64,000 nucleotides of DNA, taken from Thecaphora thlaspeos (lineage: Eukaryota; Basidiomycota; Ustilaginomycetes; Urocystidales; Glomosporiaceae). Shown here in pieces: positions 51,282 to 62,065 of this stretch (the stretch's first letter is position 1; the number at the start of each line of letters is the position of its first letter). Location of the stretch: assembly GCA_900291925.1 (NCBI GenBank), contig UWYS01000014.1, positions 186,001 to 250,000 on the forward strand, given 5' to 3'. Under the pieces are notes generated by a model that saw only the letters and a program-made list of their open reading frames with translations, made no database searches and was not told where the DNA came from. Both the position numbers and the translations under genes were made by a program.

Positions 51282-52879
51282 CGCAGTCGTGCTAGACCGC
51301 GGTCGGGGTGGGGCGTGGGGGACACGATCGGCTGTAGCGTACTTGCGTGAAAGTGGCGGGGAGGAGGGTGACGAGGCCGGAAAGGGGTGCTGGGAGGTGT
51401 GAGCCAACGCAAGCGCGGATGGCGAGCGAGCGAGGGTGAGGCCAGGGTCGCCGCGAGACGAGGCAAGATACGCCCAGCGAAAGGCGGGATGAGGCGAGGC
51501 AAGGCGTGGCGTGGCTTGGCGTGCGCGACCGAGGTGGGCCGCTCAAAGGGACAAGCTCAAGGGACGGGGCGTAGGTGGAGGCCTGCATAATTTAGGCCAG
51601 GCTGCTACCTGTTTACGCCGTGGCTCTCCCGAAACACAGAAAACCGAGATGCGCGCCGGGCCAGCAAAAGGGGAGGGGAAGGCCGGGATGGGGCGAGAGA
51701 TGGGCAAAAGGCCGCCTCAGCGGCCACGCTCCGCCGCCTGTCAAAACCGCGGCAGCAGCAGCGTGAGCAGCCTCCTATCGCATCGTATCGTCGCTGATCT
51801 CGAGCGGTGCGGGCGTGCGGGCGTGCGGGCGTGCGTGCTTGCGGGAGATACATAGGTAAGGTAGCGGTAGCATGGCTTGACAAGCCGTATTCAAAAGAGA
51901 CCGACCGCCTCCCCCGATTGACCCCCTTCCTCTAATGGTGATGGCCGTCTGAGCTTTGACCCCTCCAGCCTGACCCGACACCCCACACACATAGGTGGGT
52001 TGCGTTGATGGGGCGGGTGATGGCGAGCGGTGGGGGCCATTGCCTTATCTACGTACACCTACATACAAAGACGTGCTTTTCTTGCACAGATGTACATAAT
52101 ATTGCTTTGTGCACCTTTGTAGAGTTGGACTGCGTTGTGCAGGCATTGATATGTGTGAAGAAGAGGATGGATTGATGTATAGCATAAACAAGGCGTCAGG
52201 AAGAAGTCTTCATATACATGCACAATTGGTTTGGGGACAAAGAAAAGGTGAAAAGTTTTGTGCAAAGTTCTGGGGGACAATTCAAACTGCGTAAGGATTT
52301 GAGACACGATTCGAGGGTCTATCTTGAGTGTGTCGGGTTGTGTTGGTCGTCGGTCCATATTCCAACACGTAAGACGGGGTCCATGCAGGCGGGAGAGGGT
52401 CCGCTTTTGGGCAGCAGCGGCTGGGTCTGAGGCGTGCGCGTGACCGGTGGCAAGGCCGGAGATCTCGGAGCCGAGCCTGCTGGGTGGACCCCGTGCCGAG
52501 CCGATGCCGAGACAGGGAAGGGGGCGTCGGCGTCGGTGCGGGCGCATTTTTTTGGTCGGCTTCGCTGGCTGAGCTCGCGCTTTCTTCGAAGCCGCCAAAC
52601 GGCGCTTAGGCCCTTCCGGCCTGCCATCGTCACCTCTTTAACGTCCAGACCTCCACCATCTGCTGTTGCCCCCTCGCTCCCCAGACTCCGTCCTTCGAGC
52701 GCCATCATCGGATCACGACCGCACCTGCAGCCTACGCGTACGCCCCTTGTTCGATTCCCTCCGTCTCGAACTTCCGCTCCCTCAAGCGGTCGGCAGAGCG
52801 AGAGGAAGACGGTTATGGAGATCGGTGAGGCGGCGAAGCGCGCTTCATCCTCCTGGTAGGGAGCGGACACCGCCAGGCC
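51282..52879. other. Divergent intergenic region
   Basis: 1.6 kb between the starts of the 731-aa gene (-) and the next gene (+). It contains four GCGGGCGTGC-type units (51810-51843), an AT-richer, CpG-poor stretch at 52050-52330, and GC-rich DNA before 52880. Open frames at 52434-52859 lack coding-like features beyond composition. No gene is supported. Confidence 0.5.
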
Positions 52880-53962
52880 ATGATGGCATCCAACCTCAAG
52901 GGCATCTTGCCCCGCTCGCCCTCGCCGCGCTCCTCCAGCCCCAACTCCGGACCGCGCTCCGATGTCACCCACTTCATCAGGTTGGTCGACACCACACCGA
53001 GGAAGAGCCTAGGACCGACGACAGCAGCAGCATCAGCGACAGCTTCGGGCTCCGTCCCAAGGCGGGCAAGCCACGGCAGCATCGGCCACCGCGGCGATAA
53101 TGGCGACGACGACGACGACGACCAAGTCTCACTGAGGGATTCCACATTCGCCCCCAGCCGCTCCACCACGTCCTTACGGCGCCCCTCTTTCGGCGGCTCC
53201 TTCCCGTGCTCGACTGGATACGCGGGGAGGCGCAGCATCGCACATAGCTTTCGGGCTCTAGGTGTCGACGACGACGATGAGGCTCTGGCCATGTCGCAGC
53301 TCAAAAACGGCAAAGTCGATGTCTCCTGGCCCGAGATCGACCTACAAGACGACCATTTGGCTGCAGCGGGCGGTCCCTCCAAACCTCTCCACGCACGGAA
53401 GGCCAGTATCCACACCAAGGGCAAAGCACGAGCAAACGAGGCCCTCCGCCCTTCCCTAGAAGCTCATGGAGAGGAGCTCTTCGAGGCCGGAACTAGCGCG
53501 GGACTGCCCGACGCCGACGAAATGCACCCGCTGGCGGACATCGATCTCGAACAAGGAGGGAGGGCAAGCGCAATTCCGCGCGGCTCGCACGATGGGCGTC
53601 TATACAGCCACAAGTCGACCTCTCGCGCCTACTTCCTCCGCGGCTTTGGACTGGGAAATGGAGGCGGAGATTGGAGGCCACTGGCGGGGCACGGAAATGA
53701 GGGCCAGGAAGCAGACGATGACGAGGACGAGAACGAGGGTGCCGAGGCCGGCACGAAGAGGTCCACCTACTTTATGGAGTTTGGCAGCGGCACCGCCGAG
53801 CTGGGCAAGCTGGGGTCGCCGGATGGGTTCGAGGCGGTCACGGCGAGGGAGTCGATCTGGATGTGGCTGAGCGTCGTCCTCGCCTCGGCCATCTGGCTGG
53901 TCGCGATGCTGATCAGCACCGACGTGATCGACTGGCCAGGGGACGGGCTGGGGAAGAACTAA
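52880..53962 (+). CDS. Tail-anchored membrane protein, function unknown
   Basis: Single exon, 360 aa, starting MMASNLKGILPRSPSPRSSS at ATG 52880. The first 325 residues are hydrophilic and disordered with acidic runs (DDDDDD near 76-81, ADDDEDENEGAEAG). One hydrophobic helix lies close to the C-terminus (about 325-345, WMWLSVVLASAIWLVAMLIS), followed by a short tail (TDVIDWPGDGLGKN). That is the layout of a tail-anchored protein of the ER or another internal membrane, with the N-terminal part cytosolic. No named family is recognised. Confidence 0.75.
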   Translation: MMASNLKGILPRSPSPRSSSPNSGPRSDVTHFIRLVDTTPRKSLGPTTAAASATASGSVPRRASHGSIGHRGDNGDDDDDDQVSLRDSTFAPSRSTTSLRRPSFGGSFPCSTGYAGRRSIAHSFRALGVDDDDEALAMSQLKNGKVDVSWPEIDLQDDHLAAAGGPSKPLHARKASIHTKGKARANEALRPSLEAHGEELFEAGTSAGLPDADEMHPLADIDLEQGGRASAIPRGSHDGRLYSHKSTSRAYFLRGFGLGNGGGDWRPLAGHGNEGQEADDDEDENEGAEAGTKRSTYFMEFGSGTAELGKLGSPDGFEAVTARESIWMWLSVVLASAIWLVAMLISTDVIDWPGDGLGKN

Positions 53963-54248
53963 TGCGTTCAGAAAAAGGCAGGGCATGGAAGGGCAGGCGA
54001 CCTGGAGCGACGGCATTCGCAGGCCGTCCCGCCCTGCCACGGCGAAGGCCATGGCGACAGCGGCCCGCGCCGAATCCGACCTCGGCACACCTCACGCGTC
54101 GAATGGCCGATGCCGAAGATGGAGACGGTGATGAGGATAACGGTGATGTTGATGACGATGTACAGCTCTAATTGGACAATCCAAAAGCATGATCAAGCCA
54201 GTCTGACCTTGGCGTGCGACTGCGCAGACAGCGGAGCGAAGGATGACG

Positions 54249-54280
<32 letters not shown>

Positions 54281-54672
54281 GACAGGCGGAGGTTGCCGGA
54301 TTGCAGATGGATGCGCGGCGTTGCTTTAGTCCGACGGTAGCCCCGCGGCTGCGTGGGGTCGCGGGGCCGAATGTGGCTGAGATGATCGATGTCTATTCGG
54401 AAGGGCCGAGGCGCGCGAGCAAGTCTAATTTACAGGGTTCACAGGGCGGCTGCCATGACTCGCCTGGCAACACGAGCATGTGGAGCAGCCGAGCACGTCG
54501 CCGGCGACCGGCAGAGAACGGCTGCCGACCAGGACTGCCTTGCTTGGATATATATATACCTGGCCCTGCCTCGCCTCCCCCCGCACCTCTCACCGCACAA
54601 ACCTTTCTCTGACCTCGCCACTATCCCGACCCGCCCGCCTCCCTCCCGTCAATCGCCTTGCCACCTTGCACC
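53963..54672. other. Intergenic region
   Basis: 710 bases between two plus-strand genes. Contains a (GGAGCA)n run at 54249-54282 and TATATATATA at 54550-54559, about 115 bases upstream of the next start codon, which may act as a TATA element. No gene recognised. Confidence 0.5.
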
Positions 54673-55841
54673 ATGTCAAAGGGACGTTCTCTGCCCGACG
54701 CGCTCAAGACACTGCTCATGCAGCCCACCTTCCCTTCTCGCGTCTCTGCCATCTCTGCCTCTCGTCACCTTCCCGCCGGATGTTCTGCCAATCCCGGCCC
54801 TACACCTCGCCTCGATGCACTCAACACGCACTTCGTCAACCTCGAAGCTGACGCCACCAGCCGCGGTCTAGGGTGGGCTGAGTGGCTCTCGGTCGCTACC
54901 GCCACCATCCTCACGCTCAACAACCCCGGTTCCCTTCAGTCGCTCCACCGCGTCGCGACGAGGGAGCTGGCAAACGACCTCGAGGCCAGGAAGAATAGGG
55001 CGCTCCTGATGCGTGAGATCGGCCTCAAGTGCATCGGATTCATCGGTATCCCCAAGGTCATCAACAACCTCGCCGCACTCAGGAAGACGGTCGAGGAGGA
55101 TCCCGAGCTCGTCAAGGCCCTTCCTACCGAGACTAGAAGGTGGGCGGTCTAGGTTGAATAGCGACATGGACGTTGCAGTTATGAATTGGAATCGACCCCG
55201 CGTTGCTGACAAGCTGTGCAACCGTCACCCCATCCCGTCGACGCAGGCACATTACGCCCGATCGTCTGCCCGCGGTCCACAAAGCCGCCTACGGCCTCTG
55301 GGACGACATCTACACGCCACACTCGGAGAAGCTCCTCAAGATCCTCGGCACCTCGCACCCAGACCTTCCCGTCTTTATCGTCGAGTCCGAGTACGGACCG
55401 CTCTTTGCGCCTCCCGCGACCTACTCTCTCCCCTCTGACCCTGCCCACCTTAAGGAGCAACCCGAGTGGGAGGTTAACCGGCTTCGCACCTCCTTGGTCG
55501 CCATCTCCGCCGTGCGCGCGCAGGGCGGCGTCGGTCCGCAGGTGACGAGCCACGTCTGGGGCCTCATGAAGGCTGCAGAGAGCATCGCACCTCAGGATGC
55601 GAACAAGAAGGGTCTACAGTGGCTGGCCACCGAGGAGGGAGCGTTCTGGGTCGTAAAGACCGTCGACGGCGTGAGTTCTATGTGACCCGCCATCCCTACC
55701 CCCCACGACCGTGCTTCTGTTTTGACAATGCCGGCGGCTGACCTTCCGTTTGACCGCTCTCTCCTCTCTCCTTCGATGACGCAGCTCTGCGAGGCGATCG
55801 AAGGCGCCGAGGAGCTCGAGCAGCAGAAGAGCAAGCTTTAG
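54673..55841 (+). CDS. AhpD/carboxymuconolactone decarboxylase-like fold protein
   Basis: Three exons (54673-55139, 55247-55670, 55785-55841) give 315 aa. The helical pattern and LMREIGLKCIGFIGIPKVIN then NNLAALRK are typical of fungal AhpD-like/CMD family proteins; the second exon continues DRLPAVHKAAYGLWDDIYTP and ends with a Trp-rich helical region. The CxxC redox pair of bacterial AhpD is not seen, so peroxidase activity is doubtful. The family is widespread in fungi with no firm function. The first donor is GTGGGC, weaker than usual, but both splices keep the frame and rejoin conserved sequence. No signal peptide. Confidence 0.75.
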
Positions 55842-56354
55842 ACTGTCGTCGCTTGGGTTCTTATGTGCAACAAACTGAATGCTTTCATCTCACAGTGTAG
55901 TGTCATCCGCAGCGTTGAAAGACCCGTGCATTTCCTGATCCTTGCACAGGTTACGTACGACATCTGACGGGCCAAAAAGCGATGGAAGAAAGATAAAATA
56001 AAATACACTACTGTACTGTATGTACCGTGATACGCGACAAAGCCTACCGCGAGGGTTAGGCCGAGGACGATTCAGCAACAGCGAGCTTTGGCGAAATTTG
56101 ACGATACCCCAAGCATTGTCTTCCTTCACCACACCGTCTTGCACACGGCCTTCCCGGGCTGAATCTCGAAGCACTCGGGGTAATGCGCTCTACCACCAGT
56201 GTTTCCAGCAGCGAACAGGAACGGGGAGAGAAGGAATCCAACAGAGCAATACACCAAAAACAAGTTTATCTACAGCCTCTGCGACCAGGATAAGCGCCTA
56301 GAGATCGAGAAGCGAGGCAAAGGGACACGCGCGGAGACGTCAGACGGCCTGCCG
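55842..56354. other. Convergent intergenic region
   Basis: 513 bases between the ends of the AhpD-like gene (+) and CYB2 (-). Contains AATAAA-like AATAAAATAAAATA near 55994-56007, plausible 3' end signal, and no gene. Confidence 0.55.
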
Positions 56355-57851
56355 TCAGAGCTTGTTGGCGGGCTCGTTTGGCATTCCGACGGCGGTGGAG
56401 AGCTTCTCGTAGATCTGGGAGCCGTGGGATGGTGGTGTAAAGTTGACGTGGGTCGAGAGGGCGCGCGTGTCGACCATCTCGGGGACGACATCCCTGAGCG
56501 TCGGTGCGCCGAGGAGGCGCATGTTCATCTCCATCTCTGCCTTGAGCAGCTTGATGGCGTGGACGACGCCGTCGGAGCCGTAGGCGCTGTAAGCGTAGAG
56601 GAAGGGCCGACCGATGCCGACGGCGGTGGCACCCATCGCAACCGCCTTGAGGACGTCCGAGGCACGTCGGATGCCGCCGTCGATGAAGATCTGGAACATG
56701 GGGTTGGGGAAGAGGTTGCGCGCCTTGAGCGCCTCGACAACCTCGCCGAGGACCTCGATGCTAGAGCGCGCAAAGTCGAGCTGCCGCCCGCCGTGGTTGG
56801 AGAGGACAACGCCAGCCAGGCCAAGCTCGGCGGCCCGGACAGCATCCTCCCACGTCTGGACGCCCTTGAGGACGATGGGCATGCGTGTGACCGACTTGAG
56901 CCAGTTGAGATCGTCCCAGCTAAGGGAAGGGTCGATGAAGCTCGAGATGGCGCGCGCCGCGCCCTGGGAGCGGTCGACGTTGTCTTTGTTGCTGTTCTGG
57001 ACGTTGGAACCGGTGTCGTCAAACTTCATCCGCATGTCCTTTTCACGGCGGCCGAGCTGGGGTGCGTCGACGGTGACAAAGAGGCCCTTTACGCCGGCGT
57101 CCTCGGCCTTTTTGATGAGCTTTTCGGTGATCTTGCGGTTCGAGTTGACGTAGAGCTGGAAGAACTGGACCTGCGAGTCATTGATGCGGGCGTCGACGAT
57201 CTCGTCAAACGAGCACGACGCGAGCGTAGGGATCATCTGGATCAGGCCCTCTTTGCCCGCCGCGACGGTGAGGTTTTTTTCGCCGTCCGGGTGTCCGAGC
57301 TTTCCGAGCGCGGTGGCGGTGATGTAGACGGGGAGCGAGCTCTTGTGACCGAGGAGCGATGTGCTGTAGTCGATGTGTGCGACGTCGCGGAGGATGCGGG
57401 GGCGGAACCAGATGCGGCCGAAGGCCGAGTTGTTCTCTCGCATCGTCACCTCGTCGTCTGCGCCCGAGGAATAGTAGGCCCATGCGGTGGGCTTGAGGAC
57501 GGTCTTTGCGACGACCTCGAAGTCGAAGAGGTTGAGGCACTGGTCGAGGGGCGGAATGGCGCCGTCAGCCTTTTTGGCGACGGCCTTTTCCTCTGTGTTG
57601 TCGACCTTGTTGATGGTGGCGGGATCTACGGGGCCGAGGCACTTGTCCTTGGGGAGGTTCTCCTTGAGGGTGCCGGGAGGGTGGATGGGATCGTACTCTT
57701 GGGTGGCATCCTTGCCGGCGTACTTGAGGATGATGCCGGAGCCGCCGGGGTGTTCTGGGAGGAACTCGGTGACGTCGTAGGCGTGTCCGTGTACAATGAC
57801 CCAGCAGCTGTCGCGCGAGTTGTGCTGAGCGACTTGGTCGAACTTGAGCAT
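56355..57851 (-). CDS. CYB2: Flavocytochrome b2, L-lactate dehydrogenase (cytochrome)
   Basis: Single exon, 498 aa. The cytochrome b5-like heme domain starts almost at the first residue (MLKFDQVAQHNSRDSCWVIV; heme ligand His in EFLPEHPGG). The FMN-dependent alpha-hydroxyacid oxidase barrel follows: WAYYSSGADDEVTMRENNSA, RPRILRDVAHIDYST, FVTVDAPQLGRREKDMR, LKGVQTWEDAVRAAELGLAG, VVLSNHGGRQLD (catalytic His) and FIDGGIRRASDVLKA, with MGATAVGIGRPFLYA binding FMN phosphate. The enzyme oxidises L-lactate to pyruvate and reduces cytochrome c. Yeast Cyb2 (591 aa) has an intermembrane-space presequence; here no N-terminal extension is present and no upstream exon could be found. Confidence 0.95.
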   Translation of the reverse strand: MLKFDQVAQHNSRDSCWVIVHGHAYDVTEFLPEHPGGSGIILKYAGKDATQEYDPIHPPGTLKENLPKDKCLGPVDPATINKVDNTEEKAVAKKADGAIPPLDQCLNLFDFEVVAKTVLKPTAWAYYSSGADDEVTMRENNSAFGRIWFRPRILRDVAHIDYSTSLLGHKSSLPVYITATALGKLGHPDGEKNLTVAAGKEGLIQMIPTLASCSFDEIVDARINDSQVQFFQLYVNSNRKITEKLIKKAEDAGVKGLFVTVDAPQLGRREKDMRMKFDDTGSNVQNSNKDNVDRSQGAARAISSFIDPSLSWDDLNWLKSVTRMPIVLKGVQTWEDAVRAAELGLAGVVLSNHGGRQLDFARSSIEVLGEVVEALKARNLFPNPMFQIFIDGGIRRASDVLKAVAMGATAVGIGRPFLYAYSAYGSDGVVHAIKLLKAEMEMNMRLLGAPTLRDVVPEMVDTRALSTHVNFTPPSHGSQIYEKLSTAVGMPNEPANKL

Positions 57852-59213
57852 GGTTGCGGGTGACGAGTAGGTTGGGTGAGGGGGGAAAAGCGTACGGGGC
57901 GACGGTTTGGAGGCGAGGCGGCGGAGGGTATAACGACGGCGTCTTGGCTTGATCTATGTACCTGTTTGGATGCGGTGGCCGGGGCGCGACGAGGGGATGG
58001 AGGGTGGCGTTGGGTGGCGTTGGGTGGCGTGTGGGGAGCCTGGATGCCGCTGTGGCCCGCTGAGCGCTGGAGGGAGCGGTAGGGTGTGCTGTGGCTTACT
58101 TTCTCACTTCTGTTTGGCGAAAGTGCGGGAATCGCGGATTTGAAATAAATGACACTAACTATGTACAGTAACTACTTGCAGAAGTTGGGGAAGATGCGAC
58201 TACGCTACCGGCCGATAGTCGGATGGAGGGTAATTAGCCAAGGTGAAAAGTTTTGTACATAGTCTAAGCTGTCGAGGCATCGGCAGGTTCTCTTCTCACC
58301 AAGCAATCTGATCATCCATCCTGTGCCGACGGGTGCAGTTTCGCCAATCACCACTAGTATTTTGTCACTTACGTTAGCGTTGGATCGATCGATGTGCTTT
58401 GGCCGTGCTGAGGTGCGCGGGTGCGGAGCAAGCGGAGGTCGGTCGTTCCATGGGGGCGTGGGGACCCTTGGCCTTTCGGTTCCGAGCGGCAAGCGGATGG
58501 CTGGCCAGTGTCTGCTTTGGGATGCCGAGGAGGCCGCCTCTCTGGAAAGTTGAATTTGTTAGATGTAGACGATTTTTGGGATGGTGTATTGCAGTCCAAC
58601 GATGGCATCGAGGCCCTCTATTTGTACACTAGAAGCCTCCTGCAATGTGGGAACTCTTCCCTCGGTCATCTGAGATGCTCTGGGACGTCATCGACGTCGC
58701 AGATGGCCTGGAACTCGAAAGCATCGTCCTCGATGTCCTGCATCGGATGGCAGTACTACGACTCCGACGGCGACTTGGCGTCAGACCGCATCCCGATCGG
58801 CCCAGTGCCCGATGCTCGACCCGATCGTCAGCAGAATCAACTTATCGCATCGCATCGCAACGCTTCGCCACCTCAGCTGCTGCTTCCTTCCACCTTGCCT
58901 CGGACGACTTCTATCTCCCACCGTCCCTTGCTATCCATCGCAAAGCTCAGCATGTCCTCACATTAGTAGTAGAGTGTCGCGTCGCTCCAGCACATCGCCT
59001 CGATCACAGACACCCTTCGCCCTCCTGCCAAGCGTCCCTCGCACCCGCGGCCTACCACCTCCCTTCGACGCTCGCTCGCCCACCTCGTCCGCGCCTTCTT
59101 CCAGCCCCCGGCCTCGGGTCCCACCGAGCTGGCGAGGGTGCCGCCTGGCACCTGGGCTCATCCTAGCATAGCTCCTTGAGCCCCACCCTCTTCCAGCCCC
59201 TCGCGTGCCGACC
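57852..59213. other. Divergent intergenic region
   Basis: 1.36 kb between CYB2 (-) and the 7-TM gene (+). Contains three GGGTGGCGTT-type units (58000-58030) and mixed-composition DNA. Short open frames (for example 58421-58966) have no domain-like content. No gene supported. Confidence 0.5.
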
Positions 59214-60530
59214 ATGTTCCTCCAGACCCTCACCGTCACCGCCATCCCGGCCTTTGCAACCGGCGGTCTTCAGCATGCCGGCGTGCATCCTCCAGACGAC
59301 CTCATCATCGTTTCGGTAAGGAGGGTCAATTCTGCCCTCCCCTTCCTCCTCACAGCAGCAATGGCCATCGGCCTCATCATCGCAGACTGGTCGCTTCACC
59401 TTCCCTGGGAGTGGCGCCTCTTGCGCACGCGATCCAGGTGGAAGCTCTCACACCTCGCCTACTTCTGCTCCCGCATTGGCGGGTTCGCTGTCGCTATCAC
59501 CGCTGTCCTCCACCAGTTTGTCGGCAACATGGCCCCAGACGATGCAGAGACTGGCGGCGAGCGCTGGCACTACGCTGACTTTGCCTGCTCGTCGGTCAAG
59601 CGCGCTTGCAACTTCTTCTCGGTCATGTCCGTCGCCGGGAGCACCGCCATCCTCCTCCTCCGCTGCCTCGCCCTTTGGCGCTTCAACCGCGCTATCCTGG
59701 TCCCCCTCTGCCTCCTCTGGCTCACCACGCCCGTCCTCATCTTTGTTAACGTCTTTTCGCTCAACAGCAAGAGCCAGGCAAACGGACTCTCGGCATGCCA
59801 GAACATCCCGCCCAAGCTGCACGCCCACCCGGTGCTCTCCTACATGCCCTGGTTCGTCCTGCCCTTCTTTGACTCGACCATCCTCGTCCTCTCGCTCGTT
59901 GGCCTCCACCGCGCCACAGCACAGCGCACCGCCTCCAAGCTTGAGCGCATGTTTCGCTTCGACAACCTCCTCTACTACGTCGTCACCCTCGTCATGGTCA
60001 TCCCTATCCCCATTTGGTACCTCGCCGCGGGCCGCGACGGTCGCATGTGGCCCTACACCAACCTCTACATCAGCCTCTCGAGCGTCCTCTCGTGCCGCAT
60101 CTTTATCAACCTCTGGAAGGCCATCGGCCAGGAGCTTGCGCTGGCCCGCACCTTTACCGCGACGCGCGAGGTTGCGACCGACGCCTACAGCACGCAGCGC
60201 AGGACGCACGGCGCGACAAGCCTCGGTGTACCCACCGTCGAGTTGCGCACACAGCCCACCGTCTTGACGCGCCGGAGCCACACAACTGACGACGACAACG
60301 ACGACGACGATGGGCACGAGATGCCGGTCGACTTTGACAGCCAAGAGGCATCGACGTCGGACAACAAGGACCTCTCGGACACCGAGGAAAAAGCGCCGCG
60401 GCACCACCACCACCACCGCAGCGTGCCAGAGTGGACCGACGTGGATCCGGACCTGGCCTTCAGCCTTCGAGGCGCCCGAATGTTCTTGGAGGATGCGAAG
60501 GACGGCCCCGGCCTTCAGTCTTCGCCATAG
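59214..60530 (+). CDS. Seven-transmembrane fungal protein, function unknown
   Basis: Single exon, 438 aa, from ATG 59214 (the frame upstream opens with GTG). About seven hydrophobic segments are visible, for example NSALPFLLTAAMAIGLIIAD, VAGSTAILLLRCLALW, AILVPLCLLWLTTPVLIFVN, FDSTILVLSLVGL and LLYYVVTLVMVIPIPIWYLA. The DWSLHLPWEWRLLRTRSRW segment between helices resembles a large basidiomycete 7-TM family (DUF6533-type) of unknown role. The last 130 residues form a cytosolic tail with Asp and His runs (DDDNDDDD, HHHHHH). It may be a receptor-like membrane protein, but nothing shows a ligand. Confidence 0.8.
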   Translation: MFLQTLTVTAIPAFATGGLQHAGVHPPDDLIIVSVRRVNSALPFLLTAAMAIGLIIADWSLHLPWEWRLLRTRSRWKLSHLAYFCSRIGGFAVAITAVLHQFVGNMAPDDAETGGERWHYADFACSSVKRACNFFSVMSVAGSTAILLLRCLALWRFNRAILVPLCLLWLTTPVLIFVNVFSLNSKSQANGLSACQNIPPKLHAHPVLSYMPWFVLPFFDSTILVLSLVGLHRATAQRTASKLERMFRFDNLLYYVVTLVMVIPIPIWYLAAGRDGRMWPYTNLYISLSSVLSCRIFINLWKAIGQELALARTFTATREVATDAYSTQRRTHGATSLGVPTVELRTQPTVLTRRSHTTDDDNDDDDGHEMPVDFDSQEASTSDNKDLSDTEEKAPRHHHHHRSVPEWTDVDPDLAFSLRGARMFLEDAKDGPGLQSSP

Positions 60531-60862
60531 ACTTGCTTGGGCTTCCGTTGCTGCTCCTTGGCCTGGCGGTGGTTCGGCTGGCGTCTTCGGGAAGCAGACA
60601 GCTTCCGAGGGATCTCCCGGCCGCAGAGCACGCGGTGATGGTAGTCGGCCTGCTGAGCGGGTTCAGGCTCGACACCCGCGCACGCCGCCGTGCCTGTAGA
60701 CCCATGAACGGAGGTGAAGCGATGTGAGGGGACACCATTGTCTTAGCAACGAAGGTCGAATCGCCCGTCTGTCGGTCGTCGTCGTCGTCGTCTCCACGCC
60801 CGTTGTACTTTGTATCTTTGCGTTTCCGTCTGTCTGCTTTGTCTCTTTGTCGCAATTGTTCC

Positions 60863-60902
<40 letters not shown>

Positions 60903-61028
60903 GCCGTTGTCGTTGTTGCTGCTGCTGTTGTTCTTGTTACCCTTCCCCTCCCACGCTGGAACCGAGCTACCGAACTATCGCATTGACCCTCCACGAACGA
61001 CCGTGCAGCAAAGGGCGGGCCGGCGAGG
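60531..61028. other. Convergent intergenic region with (GTT)n
   Basis: 498 bases between the 7-TM gene (+) and the HAD gene (-). Holds a TTG/GTT trinucleotide repeat of about 45 bases (60862-60905) and (CGT)n at 60776-60795. No gene recognised. Confidence 0.6.
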
Positions 61029-62043
61029 CTACGCAACGATGTCGATGAGCTCTCTCAAATCACGTATAGTCCTCGCCTTCAACACCTCTTGCTCTTCGTG
61101 CGACTCTCTTGGCATGTCGTTGGTCGATGATGGTTGATGTCTCTCGCCCTGTCTATCCAACCAGCACGCCTCCAACCCTGCATCCTTGGCGCCCCAGAAA
61201 TCCTTATGGAGCTGATCACCGACGTAGAGTACCTGCTCCGCTCTCGTCATTCCATTGCGCCTCATGGCAGCATGAAACAAGTCTCGGTGTGGTTTCTGAG
61301 CCCTTTCAAAGTAGCTCAACGTCGGACCGCCTCCTCGGATTTCGTTGTACTGTGCATGTCGAGAGTCGAGATCGACGTAGCGTCCCACTCCGAAGTCGTG
61401 TAGGACGTTGAGGATACGTGAGTCGCTATTCGTCGCCAGACCCAGTTTGATGCCGCGCGATGAGAGGGTGGAAAGTGTTTCATCGACGTCTGGGAAGAGG
61501 CGGTAGGCGGCTCGTGTGCCGAATCGATGGACGAGAGTATGGGCAAGGCCGGGGACGAGAGTGGTGTACTGCGATGGGGTGATGCTGTGTGGTGGAGGGT
61601 GGAAGGAGGGGGAGAAGGTGGAGCATATGACGAGACGCCACCATTCGTCCGGAGAGGAGAGGGAGGTATCGAGGCCGTAGTTTGGATGCGAGGCCGACAA
61701 GGTGCGAAAGGCTGCACGAGATACGCAAGATGTCGAGATCAGGCTTGAGGCCCGGAGGAATGCTAGTCAGGCAAGGAGGGCGAGAACTCACCCTGTTTGA
61801 ACGCCTTTGCGACGTTGTCATCGCTCACTTCAAGACCGGCTCGATTCGCTTCGTCCGCCTGTATACGTAGCATCGACCGCAGCAACGAGATCAGGGTCAG
61901 AGCGAAGCACGACGTCGAGCGCCCAACGTTCGTGGCCTCCCTGGCTAACTCACGTATTGCTTGAAGGGCGGCGATGTAGGCTGTACCAGCGTGTCGAATG
62001 CATCGAAGAGGACGAGTCTGACTGGCGTGGCGGGTCTCCACAT
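61029..62043 (-). CDS. HAD-superfamily hydrolase (HDHD3-like)
   Basis: Three minus-strand exons (61954-62043, 61792-61858, 61029-61711) give 279 aa. HAD motif I is LVLFDAFDTLV (residues 10-20), with the nucleophile and general-acid Asp two apart. The cap region includes ASHPNYGLDT and EWWRLVICSTF. Motif II is LGLATNSD, motif III lies in FERAQKPHRDLFH, and motif IV in VLYVGDQLHKDFWGAKDAG. The order, the long-chain cap and the 280-aa length match haloacid dehalogenase-like domain protein 3 and its fungal relatives, whose substrate is unknown. The start ATG lies 22 bases from the beginning of a 0.9-kb pentanucleotide tract, so the 5' UTR or core promoter must include the repeat. Confidence 0.87.
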
Positions 62044-62065
62044 GGAGAGAGTGTGTGTGTGTGAA

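Noticed and set aside
52434..52859. 141-aa plus-strand frame before the tail-anchored protein gene
   Set aside because: Arg/Pro/Ser composition typical of chance frames in GC-rich DNA; no domain and no splice link to the next gene.
56199..57863. 554-aa plus-strand frame over CYB2
   Set aside because: Antisense shadow of the flavocytochrome b2 gene, whose minus-strand frame has all family motifs.
59448..60416. 322-aa minus-strand frame
   Set aside because: Antisense shadow of the 7-TM gene.
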